From Aspidiotus rigidus (Eukaryota > Arthropoda > Insecta > Hemiptera > Diaspididae): 64,000 nt of DNA. The notes under the pieces are model-generated. The model was not told where the DNA came from and did no database searches. It saw nothing but the letters and a program-made list of their open reading frames with translations. The first letter of the stretch is position 1, and each line of letters begins with the position of its first letter. Where the stretch lies: the NCBI GenBank assembly GCA_035079385.1, contig JAVHKY010000004.1:12927001-12991000 (forward strand), written 5' to 3'. Made by a program: the position numbers and the translations under genes. Shown in pieces: positions 1 through 11,069 of this stretch.

Positions 1-2830
1 TTGGAATATAACGAGTTATTCTCATCTACTCTTACGAAAAAGTATCACAGGTCGCGAGAGACCTACAGAAGTTTGCAGTCATACGGCTTTTATACGAATT
101 TCTAATCACAAAATAGCGAGAAATTCAAAGAACTCTGAAAACAAGACGATCAATAGATCGAAAAGCATTCAGAAAAATTCCTGACCCCGAATTTTTCGTC
201 CAAATTTTCGCGCATCAAACAAGTTTTCCGCTTTCTTATTCATTTCAAAGTGCCTATTAGGTACAGTACACGGTGGAACTTAAAGAACATCGTAAAATCG
301 AATAAGCTAATTATGAGTCCATTTATGGCGTAAAGTTTGAACAAAATAAGCTTCTATAACACGTTTAACGAACTGTCAAATTTCCGTCACCCACCGCGAT
401 GACACACGCGTATGTTTTTATGTAAATCATTTGTAACCGAACTACTGTTCGCTACTTTTTTGCAATTCGTGCGCTACCACCAGCGACCTAGATATCTCGA
501 TAATTATTCCGAGACGTCCTATAGTTTGTTTTTTTTTTCCTGTTGTTTTACAACACGGAGTAGGAGAGCAGCATCGTGAAACTGACTCTCGTACACTTGA
601 TACAGGTTAGCGCGCGGAAACTGTTTTGTTTTCCCAACAAATTAAGCCGAAGTGCAGAGAAGAAAAATAGGAAAAAAAAAGAAGAAAATAAAAGTCTCAG
701 CATCTCTAACCCGTATATATACGAGCTGCATTATATGTATGTACACGTTTGTACGTTAATTTTGTCGTATAGTGTACCGTATTGAATTTCTTAAAATATT
801 CTCCGATAATAATTATAAATTTATGTAAAAACAGAAGTGCGCAGACTAGCTCATTATTAGCAAAATTTCCATCACGACTTTACATTTTACATTCGGTTTT
901 CGTTGGCGTTTACAGTATTTCTTCTTTTTTTTTTCTTCCTCACCGTACTATACTGGATTCACTATAGCGTAAATAATATGGGCTGCTGCTACTGTTGCTG
1001 CATCAACTCGCGCGTTTCTTACCTCCTTCCTACCTCACTCTATCTCACTCTCGCTCATTTCCTCACTGTTACACTCATCGGATTGGAAGATTACGACTAA
1101 ACTACTCGCTTTATTACAAGTACGGTAGGTAGATTAGGTAAGGCTCTCTGTACTGCGAGTACGCAAAATGATTCAAATTATTTCAATCGAAACACTTCGG
1201 GATGGGCTTATCTATTACAATCGCAGACCACGACTCCTCGAAAAAATACGAATAATAATACCTCTAACGCACACACGCGATGGAATTTCACTCCGCTTAA
1301 CTACTTATATATATTTTTGCATTATCCACTTTTTCCGTTGTTTTTTAGTTTGTATCCTTCTTCTGCTTCTTTTTTTTTTTTAGTTCTTCTTCTTCAATTC
1401 GAGCCTTTTTTTTTCTTTTCAACTTTTATGTAAATTTAACAATTAAAATATAAAACGGGTACCGGTTAAAAATCTGTAATTCTTTTTACTTTTTCTTTTT
1501 TTTTTTGTACTCCCCTCCCACTCTAAACTTTTTTAATTCGTCGGCAATGGTGCTGTCGACGTATTTATATATTGTCGGGTGACGGCGATGTTGCTCTCAT
1601 AAATCAATCGTCCATCGCTTGACTCATTATTTTATAAACTAGTAAAACCGCAACATTGAATCCTACGTCCCCCTCGATTACCTTATCATATATTCACCAG
1701 AAAATATAAAACTAGTCGAAGAAAAGGAAAAGAATCGACAAAGAGGATAGTAAAAAAAAATATTGAAAACCGAGCACACAAATAACAGTTTCGATAAAAA
1801 TGTGGAAAAAATTAACGAACCATTTTCGATGGAGATTTATTCTGTTGTTACGCCGTTTGCCTACCTCTCCTGCGCCTTTCTTACACCACCCTGTCCATAC
1901 GAGTAAGGTCGTTAATATTTTTCTTGAAAATTTACATATCGATAGGGGGATATGATGCCGAACATTCTCATAGTCTCCAATAAACACGCTGTTTACGTAC
2001 AGCATATGGAATTAAAATATTCGATGAACGACGACCAGATTGGAAATCGTGTCAGGAAATGAATGAAAGCTAGCAGGATGACAAAAAATTGAATCTTCTC
2101 TTCTTTTTTCTTCACTTTGTTTGTTAAAATATTCAAAATTCTTTTGATTTAAGGGCGTAAGAGAGATAAGGGTACTTTTTCTGCTTTATTATTAAATAAT
2201 TGTGGAGAAATCGTTTTATAGTGCTCTTTGATGATACTTTTTTGATTATTTATTTATATTAGACTTTATTATAAAGTGAAAGAAACCGGCTTCCTCAGCC
2301 ATTAATACTTATTAGTCTATAAAAAATATGTCAAACCCTTTTTCCTTCATTCCTTGTGTTTATTTTTTCTTTTTTGACCGAGACCGGAATTTATTTATAA
2401 TTAGGACCGATTCCATTCCCTACCCAGTGACGTAAAGTAATTTATATTGGATATTTTTACCTTTTAACATGATCAACTAGTTAATCTGTAAAAATGTTTC
2501 ATATACACTAGATAATATGTTATATAATTATTTAATTCAGGAACGTGTATGGATGACTACTACTTACAGTATTGTGTAGAAGAATGAGCCGATGCAACAT
2601 CAGTCGAATGGATTATTATTGAAGATTTTCTCACCTAAAGTGATGAAAAATCCTTATTTTTCTATTGTTTTTCAATGATTTTTGATAAAAATGGAATTCC
2701 TATACGTGGAAGAAGAAGAATTACCAAGATATTTTTCTGTACATATTGGCCTATTTTGGATGGTAAAATTTGGTTTGAGTTACTAGGGAAGAAGAAAATT
2801 GTCGCCCAAGGTCTCCGTCCTCGGTCTGCG
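1..2830. other. AT-rich noncoding stretch, no gene recognised
   Basis: About 2.8 kb with many T or A homopolymers (for example around 530, 1370, 1500 and 2110) and only short open frames whose residue composition follows the base composition. I see no domain, no terminal repeats and no tandem array. It could be intron or intergenic DNA of the host. Confidence 0.6.
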
Positions 2831-2839
2831 ATCCTTTGA

Positions 2840-3387
2840 TCGAATTCAAATCGACGTCAATCTGAAATCAATTTTGAGTTGACTTCCAAGCTTTTCCGTC
2901 GACCTGAAACCAATTGCTGGGTCGATTTTAAGCAAGCGCGTATTCACGAGGGGGGGAGAGGGAGGAATTTTTCCTTCTTCAAACTCAATAAAAATAGCGT
3001 AAAATGTCAAATCCTAAAACCAAAAAAGGTTTTCAGTCCCATTTTTTTACATAATCTCTCCTTTCCAAGAAGAACGGAAAAAACGAAAACATTTCTGCTG
3101 AAGAAGTTCAAAAGGTATCGGAAGTTTGTACTGCCCTCTCCACCGAAAAATGCTCGTCTGAATCCATCTCCGATTTCAAATCAGTTTGTAGTGATGTGTG
3201 CCGATCGACTTCAAATCCACCTCAAACCAACGTCAACCCGGAGTCAATTTCAAGTCGACTTCTCTGAATTTTTTCATCGACTTGAAATCAACAGCCCTGT
3301 AGCGTCGATTAACAGTCGATTTTTTTGGTACCTAACCTAAAATGTACACTGGCCGACTTTAAATTGACCTCAAATTGACGTCGTTGT
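2840..3387. repeat. Degenerate short-motif repeat (TCGACTTGAAATCAA-like)
   Basis: Variants of a motif close to TCGACTTGAAATCAA recur many times in both orientations, for example at 2848-2890, 2898-2932, 3203-3330 and 3352-3387. Spacing is irregular and copies are diverged. The array is broken by an unrelated segment at about 2936-3172. The open frame that crosses the area (2879-3340) looks like a by-product of the repeat and not a gene. Confidence 0.6.
2936..3172. mobile_element. Possible short insertion interrupting the motif repeat
   Basis: The segment starts with a G-rich tract (CACGAGGGGGGGAGAGGGAG) and ends in a C-rich tract that is a weak inverted match to it (CTGCCCTCTCCACCG). It sits inside the TCGACTTGAAATCAA-like repeat, which resumes on the far side. 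The weak terminal inversion suggests a MITE, but no clean target-site duplication is visible, so the boundaries are approximate. Confidence 0.25.
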
Positions 3388-3450
3388 GGAGTCTATGAAC
3401 AGTCGCCCCCTTGAAGCGTTCAGTGTGTTGGTGACTTCACTACTCGCAGA

Positions 3451-3694
3451 CAGAATGTCGGCCTTTGCTGACCACTTAATTGAAAGTGGTCATAGTCTCA
3501 AAGAGGGATCTGAAGTTCTCCTTCAGAGGGAGAATTCATATTTCAAACGCCTAGCTCTCGAAGAAATCAAAATTTGTCGTCACCGGAACGATAAAGATAT
3601 TACCGTGTTGAACAGGTACATTCCTGAGGAGGAATTGATTGAATTAGTCTCTGAGGATGATCCACATTTCGATGACTCGCTGGTTCAGTCCTGA
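3451..3694 (+). pseudogene. Penelope-like element, C-terminal fragment (PLE-A)
   Basis: This encodes only the last ~80 residues of a Penelope-like retroelement polyprotein. The match is to the better preserved copy at 38589-39176: SAFADHLIESGHSLKEGSE here against SAFADHLINSGHSFREGSE there, followed by a shared block that includes RENSYFKRLALE and ends in ITVLNRYIPEEELIE. In PLEs this segment closes the GIY-YIG endonuclease domain, which nicks target DNA for reverse transcription. The GVY and YIG motifs and the whole reverse transcriptase are absent, so this is a 5'-truncated dead copy. The open frame extends upstream to 3386, but that part has no PLE similarity. Downstream DNA to about 3800 is also alignable to the 3' flank of the 38.6-kb copy. 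Confidence 0.75.
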
Positions 3695-3747
3695 CCTCCT
3701 CGATGTTACTTCTTCTTGTTGGTGTTGGGTTCAGTCGCTTTCTATAC

Positions 3748-3777
3748 CTCAAGAATGGCTCTTTAGCCAAAAGCGCT
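3748..3777 (+). ncRNA. Degenerate hammerhead-like motif after PLE-A
   Basis: CTCAAGAATGG, CTCTTTAG and CCAAAAGCGC follow one another. They resemble a hammerhead core (CUGANGA, stem II, GAAA) with stem II TGGCTCTTTAGCCA, but the core has substitutions (CTCAAGA; AAAA for GAAA). The alignable copy at 39221 keeps GAAGATGG and CCGAAAGCGC. Hammerhead motifs are known in PLE terminal repeats. Activity here is unlikely. Confidence 0.25.
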
Positions 3778-4129
3778 TGGTAGTGTGATTTTATTGCGGT
3801 TTTTGTACTTGCTTTTTTACTCTTGGTGAGTATACCTCTTCATCAGGTCAAAACTTAATGAGATGATTTCAGTTATGTCTGATCACTAACATCACAAAAT
3901 ATGAAGACCCAAAACTACAGTCGCACTTGATACAAATTCAAATATTGATCTTCTAGTCGTTATTATTAACAAAAGAACTCACAAAAATAAAACCAACATC
4001 GGTAAATAAAATTTTCCAGAGGTCTCTTCAAGCGTATATCCAAATCCGCCTTAAAATTCGTACATTTTCCATGTATAAGATTAGGACCACAGAAAGGCAT
4101 GGGGGGCACTCTTCTGGAGGATGAACTGG

Positions 4130-5455
4130 ACAAACCCGATTTTAACAGGGAACCTGTTTTATGGGGGGCTTTTTGAGAAATTTGCCGTCCGCCGTGCGTC
4201 GTCCAACAAAAAAACGACGGCTTCCTTAATGAAGTTAAACAAAGAACGCAGGGAACCTGTTTTATGCGTAAATGGGATTTGGTACTGAAAATTCAAGGAA
4301 GCCTAGACCTAGATAAAGGTAGTATATAGAAGGCCTAGACCTACAACAAGCCTAGTATAATATAGTTTGAGAGTCTACATCTTTCTCGAATCTCGAGCTA
4401 CATACACGATAGCTCGAGAGTTGAAATTTCATTTCCAAAAACCTCTCATATCATATATAGCTCGAGAGACGAAATTTTTCCAAGTCCCCTCCCATCACAT
4501 GTAGCTCGAGAGTCGAAATTGTTCTAAGTCCCCCTCCCCTTATCATACATAGCTCGACAGTCGAAACTTTTCCACGTTCCCCTCCTACCATAATTAATAA
4601 GCTCGAGAGTCGAAATTTATCTAAGTCCCTCTCCTATCATATATAGCTTGAGAGTCGGAACCATTTCAAGTCCCTATCCTATGAGAGTCGAAATTTTTCC
4701 AAGCCCCCCCCCCCCTATCATATAAAGCTCGAGAGTTGAAATTTTTCCAAGTCCCTCCCCTCCTATCCTATATAGCTCGAGGTCCAAATTTTTCCAAGTT
4801 TTTTGCTGGACGGCGCACGGCAAATTTCTCAAAAAGCCCCCCATGAAACAGGTTCCCTGTTAAAACTTATAAAAATGTCGACTCTCGAGCCATATATGAT
4901 AGGAGGGGGACTTGGAAAAATTTGGACTATGGAGCTGTATATGATAGGGGGGGGGGGACTTAGAAAAAACGGCGGCTTCCTCAACGAAGTTAAACGAGGA
5001 ACGCAGGGAACCTTTTTTATGAGTCATGTGGGATTTGGTATTGAAAATTTGAGGAAGCCTAGACCTAGATAAGCTAGTAGAAAAAAAGGTACTAGATAAG
5101 CCTAGGAGGTATAATATAGTTTGAGAGTCTAAATTTTTCTCGAATCTCGAACTATGTATGATAGGAGGGAGACTTGGAAAAGTTTTGATTCTCAGCTATA
5201 TAATATGATAGAAAGGGGACTTGAAAAAATATCGACTCTCATGCCATATATGATAGGAGGGGGACTTAAAAAAACGACGGCTTCCTTAACGAAGTTAAAC
5301 AAGGAACGCAGGGAACCTGTTTTATGAGTCAAATGGGATTTGGTATTGAAAATTCAAGGAAGCCCAGACCTGTATAGAGCTAGTATAAAGAAGGCCTAGA
5401 CCTACTATAAGCCTAGTATAATATAGAGTCTAAATTTTCCTCGAATCTCCAGCTA
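4130..5455. repeat. Composite repeat, left part: 45-bp minisatellite with B and C blocks
   Basis: Three building blocks recur. Block A is a unit of ~45 bp containing CTCGAGAGTCGAAATTTTTC, then CAAGTCCCCCTCCTATCATA. About nine copies lie in plus orientation at 4390-4800, and copies in the opposite orientation occur at 4875-4960 and 5145-5270. Block B (AACAGGGAACCTG..., then TTTGAGAAATTTGCCGT) is at 4140-4205 (+) and 4805-4866 (-). Block C (CGACGGCTTCCTTAA, then GAACGCAGGGAACCTG) is at 4213-4270, 4968-5030 and 5274-5330 (+), each followed by a CTAG-rich stretch (CCTAGACCTAGATAA). Inverted A arrays around B could fold into long hairpins. Several open frames here only reflect the repeat. Confidence 0.9.
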
Positions 5456-5457
5456 TA

Positions 5458-6065
5458 CAGTAGAAATCACTTACAACGGCACCTTTTAGAGCGAAATGGC
5501 GATTACAACGAACAAAACGCTCGGTCCCGGCCGAATTCCGTTTATCGCTGTGTTAAACAATTCTGTTTAGAACGAACCCGGTTTGAGCGAACTATCTTTT
5601 TGAATGAACAAAAGTCATGTAAAAAAGAGTGAGTTTTATTGGTTACAACGAATTCATGACTCGTGAATTTTCAAATTTTCAAGTTCAGACAAGTCGTATG
5701 CTTACTGCAATACATTTCATCCGTATATTTTGCGGCCGGGCGGGTAGATACTGATAAATACAGGATTTCAGTCGGGTGGCTACTGATAAATGAAGAACAA
5801 AGCAATGAAATTTAAAAATACAGCAGTGTATCAGTGATCTTCACGATGACGCGTCGTCAATTTACGATTGAAGAAAAGTTTGCCATAATTTGTCGCCTCG
5901 AAAATGGGGAGAAAAATAGTGATATTGCGAAAGAATTTCTGACTGGACGTTCAACTATTTCCACGGTATGGAAGAATCGCGATTCAATCAAAGTGGAGTG
6001 TCAATCACGATCTCTCCAAACAAAAAGACTTCGTACTTACGATTCGTTGTAAGCGGTTTCTACTG
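5458..6065 (+). mobile_element. pogo/Tigger-like DNA transposon, non-autonomous, 608 bp
   Basis: The inverted ends are CAGTAGAAATCACTTACAAC at the left and, read inward, CAGTAGAAACCGCTTACAAC at the right. A TA dinucleotide lies on each side (5456-5457 and 6066-6067), the duplication typical of the Tc1/mariner superfamily including pogo/Tigger. Removing the element and one TA gives AGCTATATATGATAG, exactly the sequence of the surrounding 45-bp minisatellite, so it inserted inside a repeat unit. Its only coding part is a helix-turn-helix fragment at 5846-6052; the DDE catalytic domain is gone. It is probably an internally deleted derivative mobilised in trans. Confidence 0.88.
5846..6052 (+). 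pseudogene. CENP-B/Psq-type HTH fragment of a pogo-like transposase
   Basis: The 68-residue frame starts MTRRQFTIEEKFAIICRLEN and continues with SDIAKEF and GRSTISTVWKNRDSI. That spacing of a first helix (EEKFAIICRLE), SDIAKEF and a recognition helix (STISTVWKNR) is the pattern of the CENP-B N-terminal DNA-binding domain found at the start of pogo/Tigger transposases. The usual second DNA-binding domain and the DDE domain (together several hundred residues) are missing: the frame stops 13 bp before the right terminus. I chose the ATG at 5846, since upstream codons belong to the 5' noncoding part. It may still make a DNA-binding peptide, but this is untested. Confidence 0.7.
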
Positions 6066-6067
6066 TA

Positions 6068-6990
6068 TATGATAGCTCGAGAGTTGAAATTTTTCCAAGT
6101 CCCTTTCATATCATATATACCTCGAGAGTCGAAATTTTTTCCAAGTCCCCTCCTATCATATATGGCTAGAGTCGAAATTCCCCCCCCCCCTATCGTACAT
6201 AGCTCGAGAGTCGAAATTTTTCCAAGTCCCTTTCAAATCATATATACCTCGAGAGTCGACATTTTTTCTAAGTCCCCCTCCTATCATATATGGCTCGAGA
6301 GTCGAAATTTTTTCCAAGTCCCCCTCCTATCATATATAGCTCTAGAGTCGAAATTCTCCACCCCTCCTATCATATATAGCTCGAGAGTCGAAATTTTTAC
6401 AAGTCCCCTCCTATCATATATGGCTCTAGAGTCGAAATTCCCCCTCCTATCATACATACCTCGAGAGTCGAAATTTTTCTAAGTCCCTCTCCTATCATAT
6501 ATAGCTCAAGAGTCGAAATTTCCCCCTTCCCCCCTCCCCTCCTATCATATATAGCTCGAAAATCGAAATTTTTCCAAGTTTTTTGCGGGACGGCGCACGG
6601 CGCACGGCAAATTTCTCAAAAAGCCCCCCATAAAACAGGTTCTCTGTTAAAATTTCGACTATCGAGTTATATATGATAGGAGGGGGACTTGGAAAAATTT
6701 CGACTCTCGAGTCATATATGATAGGAATTTTTCCAAGTCCCTCTTCTATCATATAGCTCGAGAGTCACAATTTTTTCAAGTCCCCCTCCTATCATATATA
6801 GCTCGAGATTCGAGAAAAATTTAGACTCTCAAACTATATTATAGTAGGCTTATAGTAGGTCTAGGCCTTCTTTATACTGGCTTTATCTAGGTCTAGGATT
6901 CCTTGAATTCTCAAGACCAAATCTCATATGACTCATGAAACAGGTTCCCTGCGTTCCTCGTTTAACTTTGTTAAGGAAGCTGTCGTTTTT
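6068..6990. repeat. Composite repeat, right part
   Basis: The same family continues after the pogo insertion. About ten A units run in plus orientation (6072-6580), then block B reversed (6585-6655), A units in alternating orientation (6656-6800), a CTAG-rich stretch (6830-6900) and block C reversed (6925-6990, GTTCCCTGCGTTCCTCGTTT). Units differ by substitutions and small indels, so it is an old array. Open frames at 6069-6482 (+) and 6495-6752 (-) encode repeated peptides that only mirror the DNA repeat. Confidence 0.9.
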
Positions 6991-7920
6991 TACTTTCATT
7001 GGCAGGAAACAATTCTTATTCCCAGTAATCAATTCTTCCCCCGATCCAGTTTCGATCCCAACGGCCCAGTATCAGATGGACAAAACAAGTATTACAGGAG
7101 CCTTCTCCTCCTCCAATTCAGGTACAGACGAAATAAAGAGAAAAACTTGCTCGATTCTAAAAATATAGTCAACCAAACCAGAAGATTAAAACAAATTAGA
7201 GCCCCTAAAACTTTTCAAAATAGCAGTACCTTTGTTTCACCTCGAAACAAACCGGTAAGACTTCAGTTTTTTCGCAGCATAAAATTTTTAAAAACTGAAA
7301 TCATCGCAAAAATAGAATTTCGTCGCACAAGGACTGATTCTGCGAAAGATGTGTTACGAACTACAAAGAATTTCCCCTTAAGACTGGAACAATGTGCAAG
7401 TTAGCAAGCGTTGCAGTTTCCGCGGGCGTTTCCTACGAACTTCACGTATAATTACATTCGAGTCCGACAGCGGGAATACTCGTAGCTGCACGATACTCGG
7501 GTAAATCATTTTTACTTTAATTGCCCATACGGTCCTACCAATTGTACCGTTTGGTTCTTTTCACATAGTACGATTCCGCCGCACGTGATGAAGTCGATTT
7601 GTGGTCATAATAATGTGTTCCATACATAGGAACACTGACATCGATCAGCAGTTTCGCTTTTTCACACTTTCGGGACACATAAGCTTAATGTGTAATACCA
7701 TTTTCCGCGGTCTACACGTTTCTTGAAAAGGGGGAATAGAAAGCTTTGCCAGTATACTACAGCCAAATGAAGAGTGAAACTTACCATCGCTGCGCTAAAC
7801 TTCTAATTGGCTCCACGTCCGTCGAGAATGATACCCTCGTGCAACATTACATACTTCAGTTTCGATGTTAAAAACTGCAGAAAAGAAAGAAAAATCTTCG
7901 AAGAAGAATGATTGTGCGTT
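6991..7920. other. Unassigned sequence between repeats
   Basis: A frame of ~158 codons (6928-7404, +) begins inside reversed block C and runs on, but its start lies in repeat DNA and its product matches no family I know. No terminal repeats or tandem units are visible. I treat the stretch as noncoding. Confidence 0.4.
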
Positions 7921-8040
7921 TTCTTGACTCCTAGAAAATGCCGACTTATCGTTTAGGTACACCTGCGTGCGTAGACACGGTTCTCTTGATTCCTAGAAAA
8001 TGGCAACTTATCGTTTAGGTACCTGCATGTGTAGATACGG
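7921..8040. repeat. 60-bp tandem duplication, two units
   Basis: Units at 7921-7980 and 7981-8040 have the same length and share CTAGAAAATG, then CTTATCGTTTAGGTAC, then GTGTAGAYACGG-like ends, with a few substitutions and compensating small indels. This is a simple local duplication. Confidence 0.9.
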
Positions 8041-8170
8041 TAGATTCTTTTTCATACGTACGACCTGATCAGTTCTGGGCCTTTATATAGTGGAGGAACT
8101 TGGTAAAATTTCGAGTTTTGATCGAAACAATTTTTGTACAAAGGAAGGACTTGAAAAACGTCATCAGGGG
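8041..8170. repeat. Decayed A-type minisatellite units
   Basis: GGAACTTGGTAAAATTTCGA and GGACTTGAAAAACG follow each other and match the reverse orientation of the A unit (GGGACTTGGAAAAATTTCGA). Only two or three eroded units remain. Confidence 0.5.
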
Positions 8171-8179
8171 AGTTGAAGA

Positions 8180-10300
8180 ACCTTTCAGTTCTGACTCTTA
8201 CAAAAGGAATGGACTTGTTTCGAACTTTACGATAAAAAGAGGCCACAACTGCTTCTGGTAGTGGTGGTCCATTCTTTAGGAGACTAGAAAGAGTTCGAGA
8301 CTTTGAAAAAGGAACATTAGGAATAAGATACCTAGACAGCAGGTTTCCCATTGCCTCTATACGTGCGTCGACTGATTAAATTTGCCACCTGATATAAGTC
8401 GAGTTTTGCACCATTTGGCACCTCCAGCGGTTTACTGCCCATCTCCCTCAAACGCTAAGAACCTGTAAGTGTAAACTATATGAGATTGGGAGCTCTCAAA
8501 ACTATGCTGATGATAAAGCGACAATAACCCGGTATAATCCTGATAAATACAACTTCATATACATCCAATATGTACATCATAACCCTTTCAAAAGGAGGTT
8601 CCATAAGGGGTTAGTTATTTTAAACTTCACCAGATGTACGTTCAAACAATATATACTGGAGAAGTGTTCAATTTATTATGACAGACGATTTAGAAATTAT
8701 AAAATAGACTGTGTATAGCGAGGACGACAACAGTAGGAAACATAGAGTCTAATTGTCAGCGAATAGAATTTTCATCCTTCCATACCGGAGTAAGAATTAA
8801 ATACGAAGAAGAATAGCTATGCGACACACCCATTTTATCCAGCAACGCGCAATTTATCGCCATACCCCTACCGCCACCCGTCCGTTCAAATCAAATAATG
8901 TAGTGGCAAAAAAAGAGTAAGGACGAGTAAACGGGTAATATTGCGCTTGATACCGCTTATGAATATTCATACAGTGAAAACTGTGTAGCAGAAAATGAAC
9001 ACGCGGGGGAGAGTGGTGCCATTTTCATTGGGGACTTCTCTACGTTGGCAATAACGCAGGTTAATTCTTCGTCTGCTTTTTTCCCTCTCTCCGAATGGCA
9101 CCGTTGCGAATTTACATTCACTTTAAATACCAATCTTTATACAGAAATTTTCAAAAGTCGAATTCAATATCTTTTTACCCCTTCCGTAAATGTCGTCTAA
9201 GCGAAAAATATTCATTTTAATCGAGCTAAAATTGGCCGGGGATTGTCGTTCGAGAAAAATTACCATATGGACAGTGCCGCGGAAGGCGGGAAACTCGACG
9301 AATTCCAATCGTAACCCTGCATTATAATCTACGAAGCTGTCCGTCAAATTTGACCGTAGCAATTATATACTAGATTTCCGTCAATAAGTAGCTTGTGTCG
9401 GGAGAAAGACGAGCTCTATTGTTATAAACTGCAGTACCCTCTCGAAATGATGCTCATTTTCGGAGTAAAACTTCGTACCTCTTCTGATAGCTGCTGTTCT
9501 CGACTGACGCTTCTCGTATTTCCGGACGCTAAACGGGAACGACGTTGGCTAATTTTTGCTCGTTATTTATGTCTTCCTCCTCTCGACCGTCGCTTTGATT
9601 CGCTTGTGTAAGCCTACATATAAGTGTAACCTATATCTCCGATTTTACTCGCGCAGGAGAATTAGCGATGACAATGAGCGTGCTATCGAAAATTCGGACC
9701 GACTAGGTCTAAAACGATTTTGAGAAAGGAAAAGAAAATAGCGATTAGTTGGCTTTCTTTCAATTAGGTGTGATCGCGAGCGCGCGTCTCAAAGAAAACT
9801 TCAGAAAAAAGTACTTCTTTTTTCTTAGTAAAGACTATTTTGGGCAGCTTTGTAGAATATTATTTCGTTTTCGTATCAATGGTCAGTAAAGAAGGCTTTT
9901 CGTAAACACACACGCGCTTCCATACCAGTTGAGTAAGTCGGGATTAATTTTTGATTATTCTCTAGCTCTGTTTTTAGAAGATAAAAGTTTTCAACGTTGT
10001 TTTGATAGGGGTTTTATTTGATAATCCTGGCGAAGATATGACGCGAAATACGCCAAAAATGACGGTCGGTATAGTTTCTCCTGTCTTTTCAGATGCCTAT
10101 GAACTGCCATATTGTAATCATCCACACTTTTAGGTATCGAAGTAGACGGTACCAGTTGTTGTACTCACGAATTCAAATGATTATTCGAATTATTTTTCGA
10201 ATAAGTATTTTCTCTCGCGCGTCAACTGTTCTTTTCATGTTGCTTTCATCTTCGTTCGTAACGAACGCGTACTCTACGCGAACTACCCCCAAAAGTAGAA
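8180..10300. other. No gene or repeat recognised
   Basis: About 2 kb with short open frames on both strands (for example 9123-9362 minus and 9393-9611 plus), none with a recognisable domain or a repeat signature. Base composition is ordinary for the window. Confidence 0.5.
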
Positions 10301-10320
10301 AATACTCCTACCACCGTCCT

Positions 10321-11049
10321 CACGTGATCGCGCCGAGATCGCGCCCAAAAACACCCTATAAAATAGGCTCCGCGAGCCACTTTTCATCACTTCTCTTTCG
10401 GCTTCACCCAGCTTACTCTCCTGCTTTCCTGCTAGCTCTCTCGCTTCTCTCCTTGCCTTCTTCCTTTATTTTTATAGCTTCTTTCCACAACCTCTTCGGA
10501 CTGTTCGCCGCGGTACCCGCGGGTATAGTCTACTCTTTCTCGGCGTACTCGGCTTCCTCAGCTTCCCACGCTTTCTTCTCGCTTACCTATCCCTTCGGGT
10601 TATTCTCCGCGGTGTCCGCGGGTTTAGCTTTCCTATCTTCTCCGAACTTCCTCCTGTTGCTCCCCGCGGTGTCCGCGGGTACAACAGCGTATCCTCTCGG
10701 TTAGCCTCCGCGGTATCCGCGGGACTGATCTGCTCATCTTCTCGAACTTCCTCCTGTTGCTCGCCGCGGTGTCCGCGGGTACAACAGCGTATCCTCTCGG
10801 TTAGCCTCCGCGGTGTCCGCGGGACTGATCTGCTCATCTTCTCGAACTTCCTCCTGTTGCTCGCCGCGGTGTCCGCGGGTACAACAGTGCTTCCTCTTGA
10901 TTAGCCTCCGCGGTGACCGCGGGACTGGTCTTCTCTTCCCCCCTCAACTTTGTAGCACCGGCCGATCACTCTCCAGCTTTCTTTAATTCCAGTCAACCGT
11001 TCTTCTCCCTCTCTCTTTCACTCATTTGTTGTCGTATTATCGAAATAAA
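10321..11049 (+). promoter_or_regulatory. TATA box to polyadenylation signal: possible solo LTR or short promoter unit
   Basis: CACGTG (10321-10326) precedes TATAAAATA (10357-10365). An initiator-like TCATCACT lies about 26 bp further on (10383). A poly-pyrimidine stretch and the CpG-rich tandem repeats follow, and AATAAA is at 11044-11049. TATA, initiator and AATAAA within ~700 bp is the layout of an LTR with a long R region. I could not find a matching TSD or clear TG...CA ends, so a host promoter with a repeated 5' leader is an alternative. Confidence 0.3.
10500..10925. repeat. 100-bp CpG-rich tandem repeat with paired SacII-type dyads
   Basis: Eight near-palindromes of the form CCGCGGTGTCCGCGGG start at 10508, 10607, 10664, 10708, 10764, 10808, 10864 and 10908. 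From 10607 on the spacing alternates between ~44 and ~56 bp, giving a 100-bp unit repeated about three times (10705, 10805, 10905). Between dyads are the conserved words ACTGATCTGCTCATCTTCTC and GAACTTCCTCCTGTTGCTC. The unit is not a multiple of 3, so the frames through it (10093-10704 plus, 10583-10837 minus) are not conserved as protein. CpG density far exceeds the surroundings. Confidence 0.9.
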
Positions 11050-11069
11050 CGTACATTGCTATACACCGA

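Noticed and set aside
6069..6752. Open frames with repeated peptides in the minisatellite
   Set aside because: They mirror a ~45-bp DNA unit. The same happens on both strands, and no start or conservation supports translation.
4390..6800. CRISPR array
   Set aside because: The units are contiguous, diverged and in both orientations, with no unique spacers of constant length. The genome is eukaryotic.
10093..10837. 203-codon plus-strand and 84-codon minus-strand frames over the CpG-rich repeat
   Set aside because: The 100-bp unit shifts frame every repeat, so the peptide is not conserved between units. Both strands are open because of composition.
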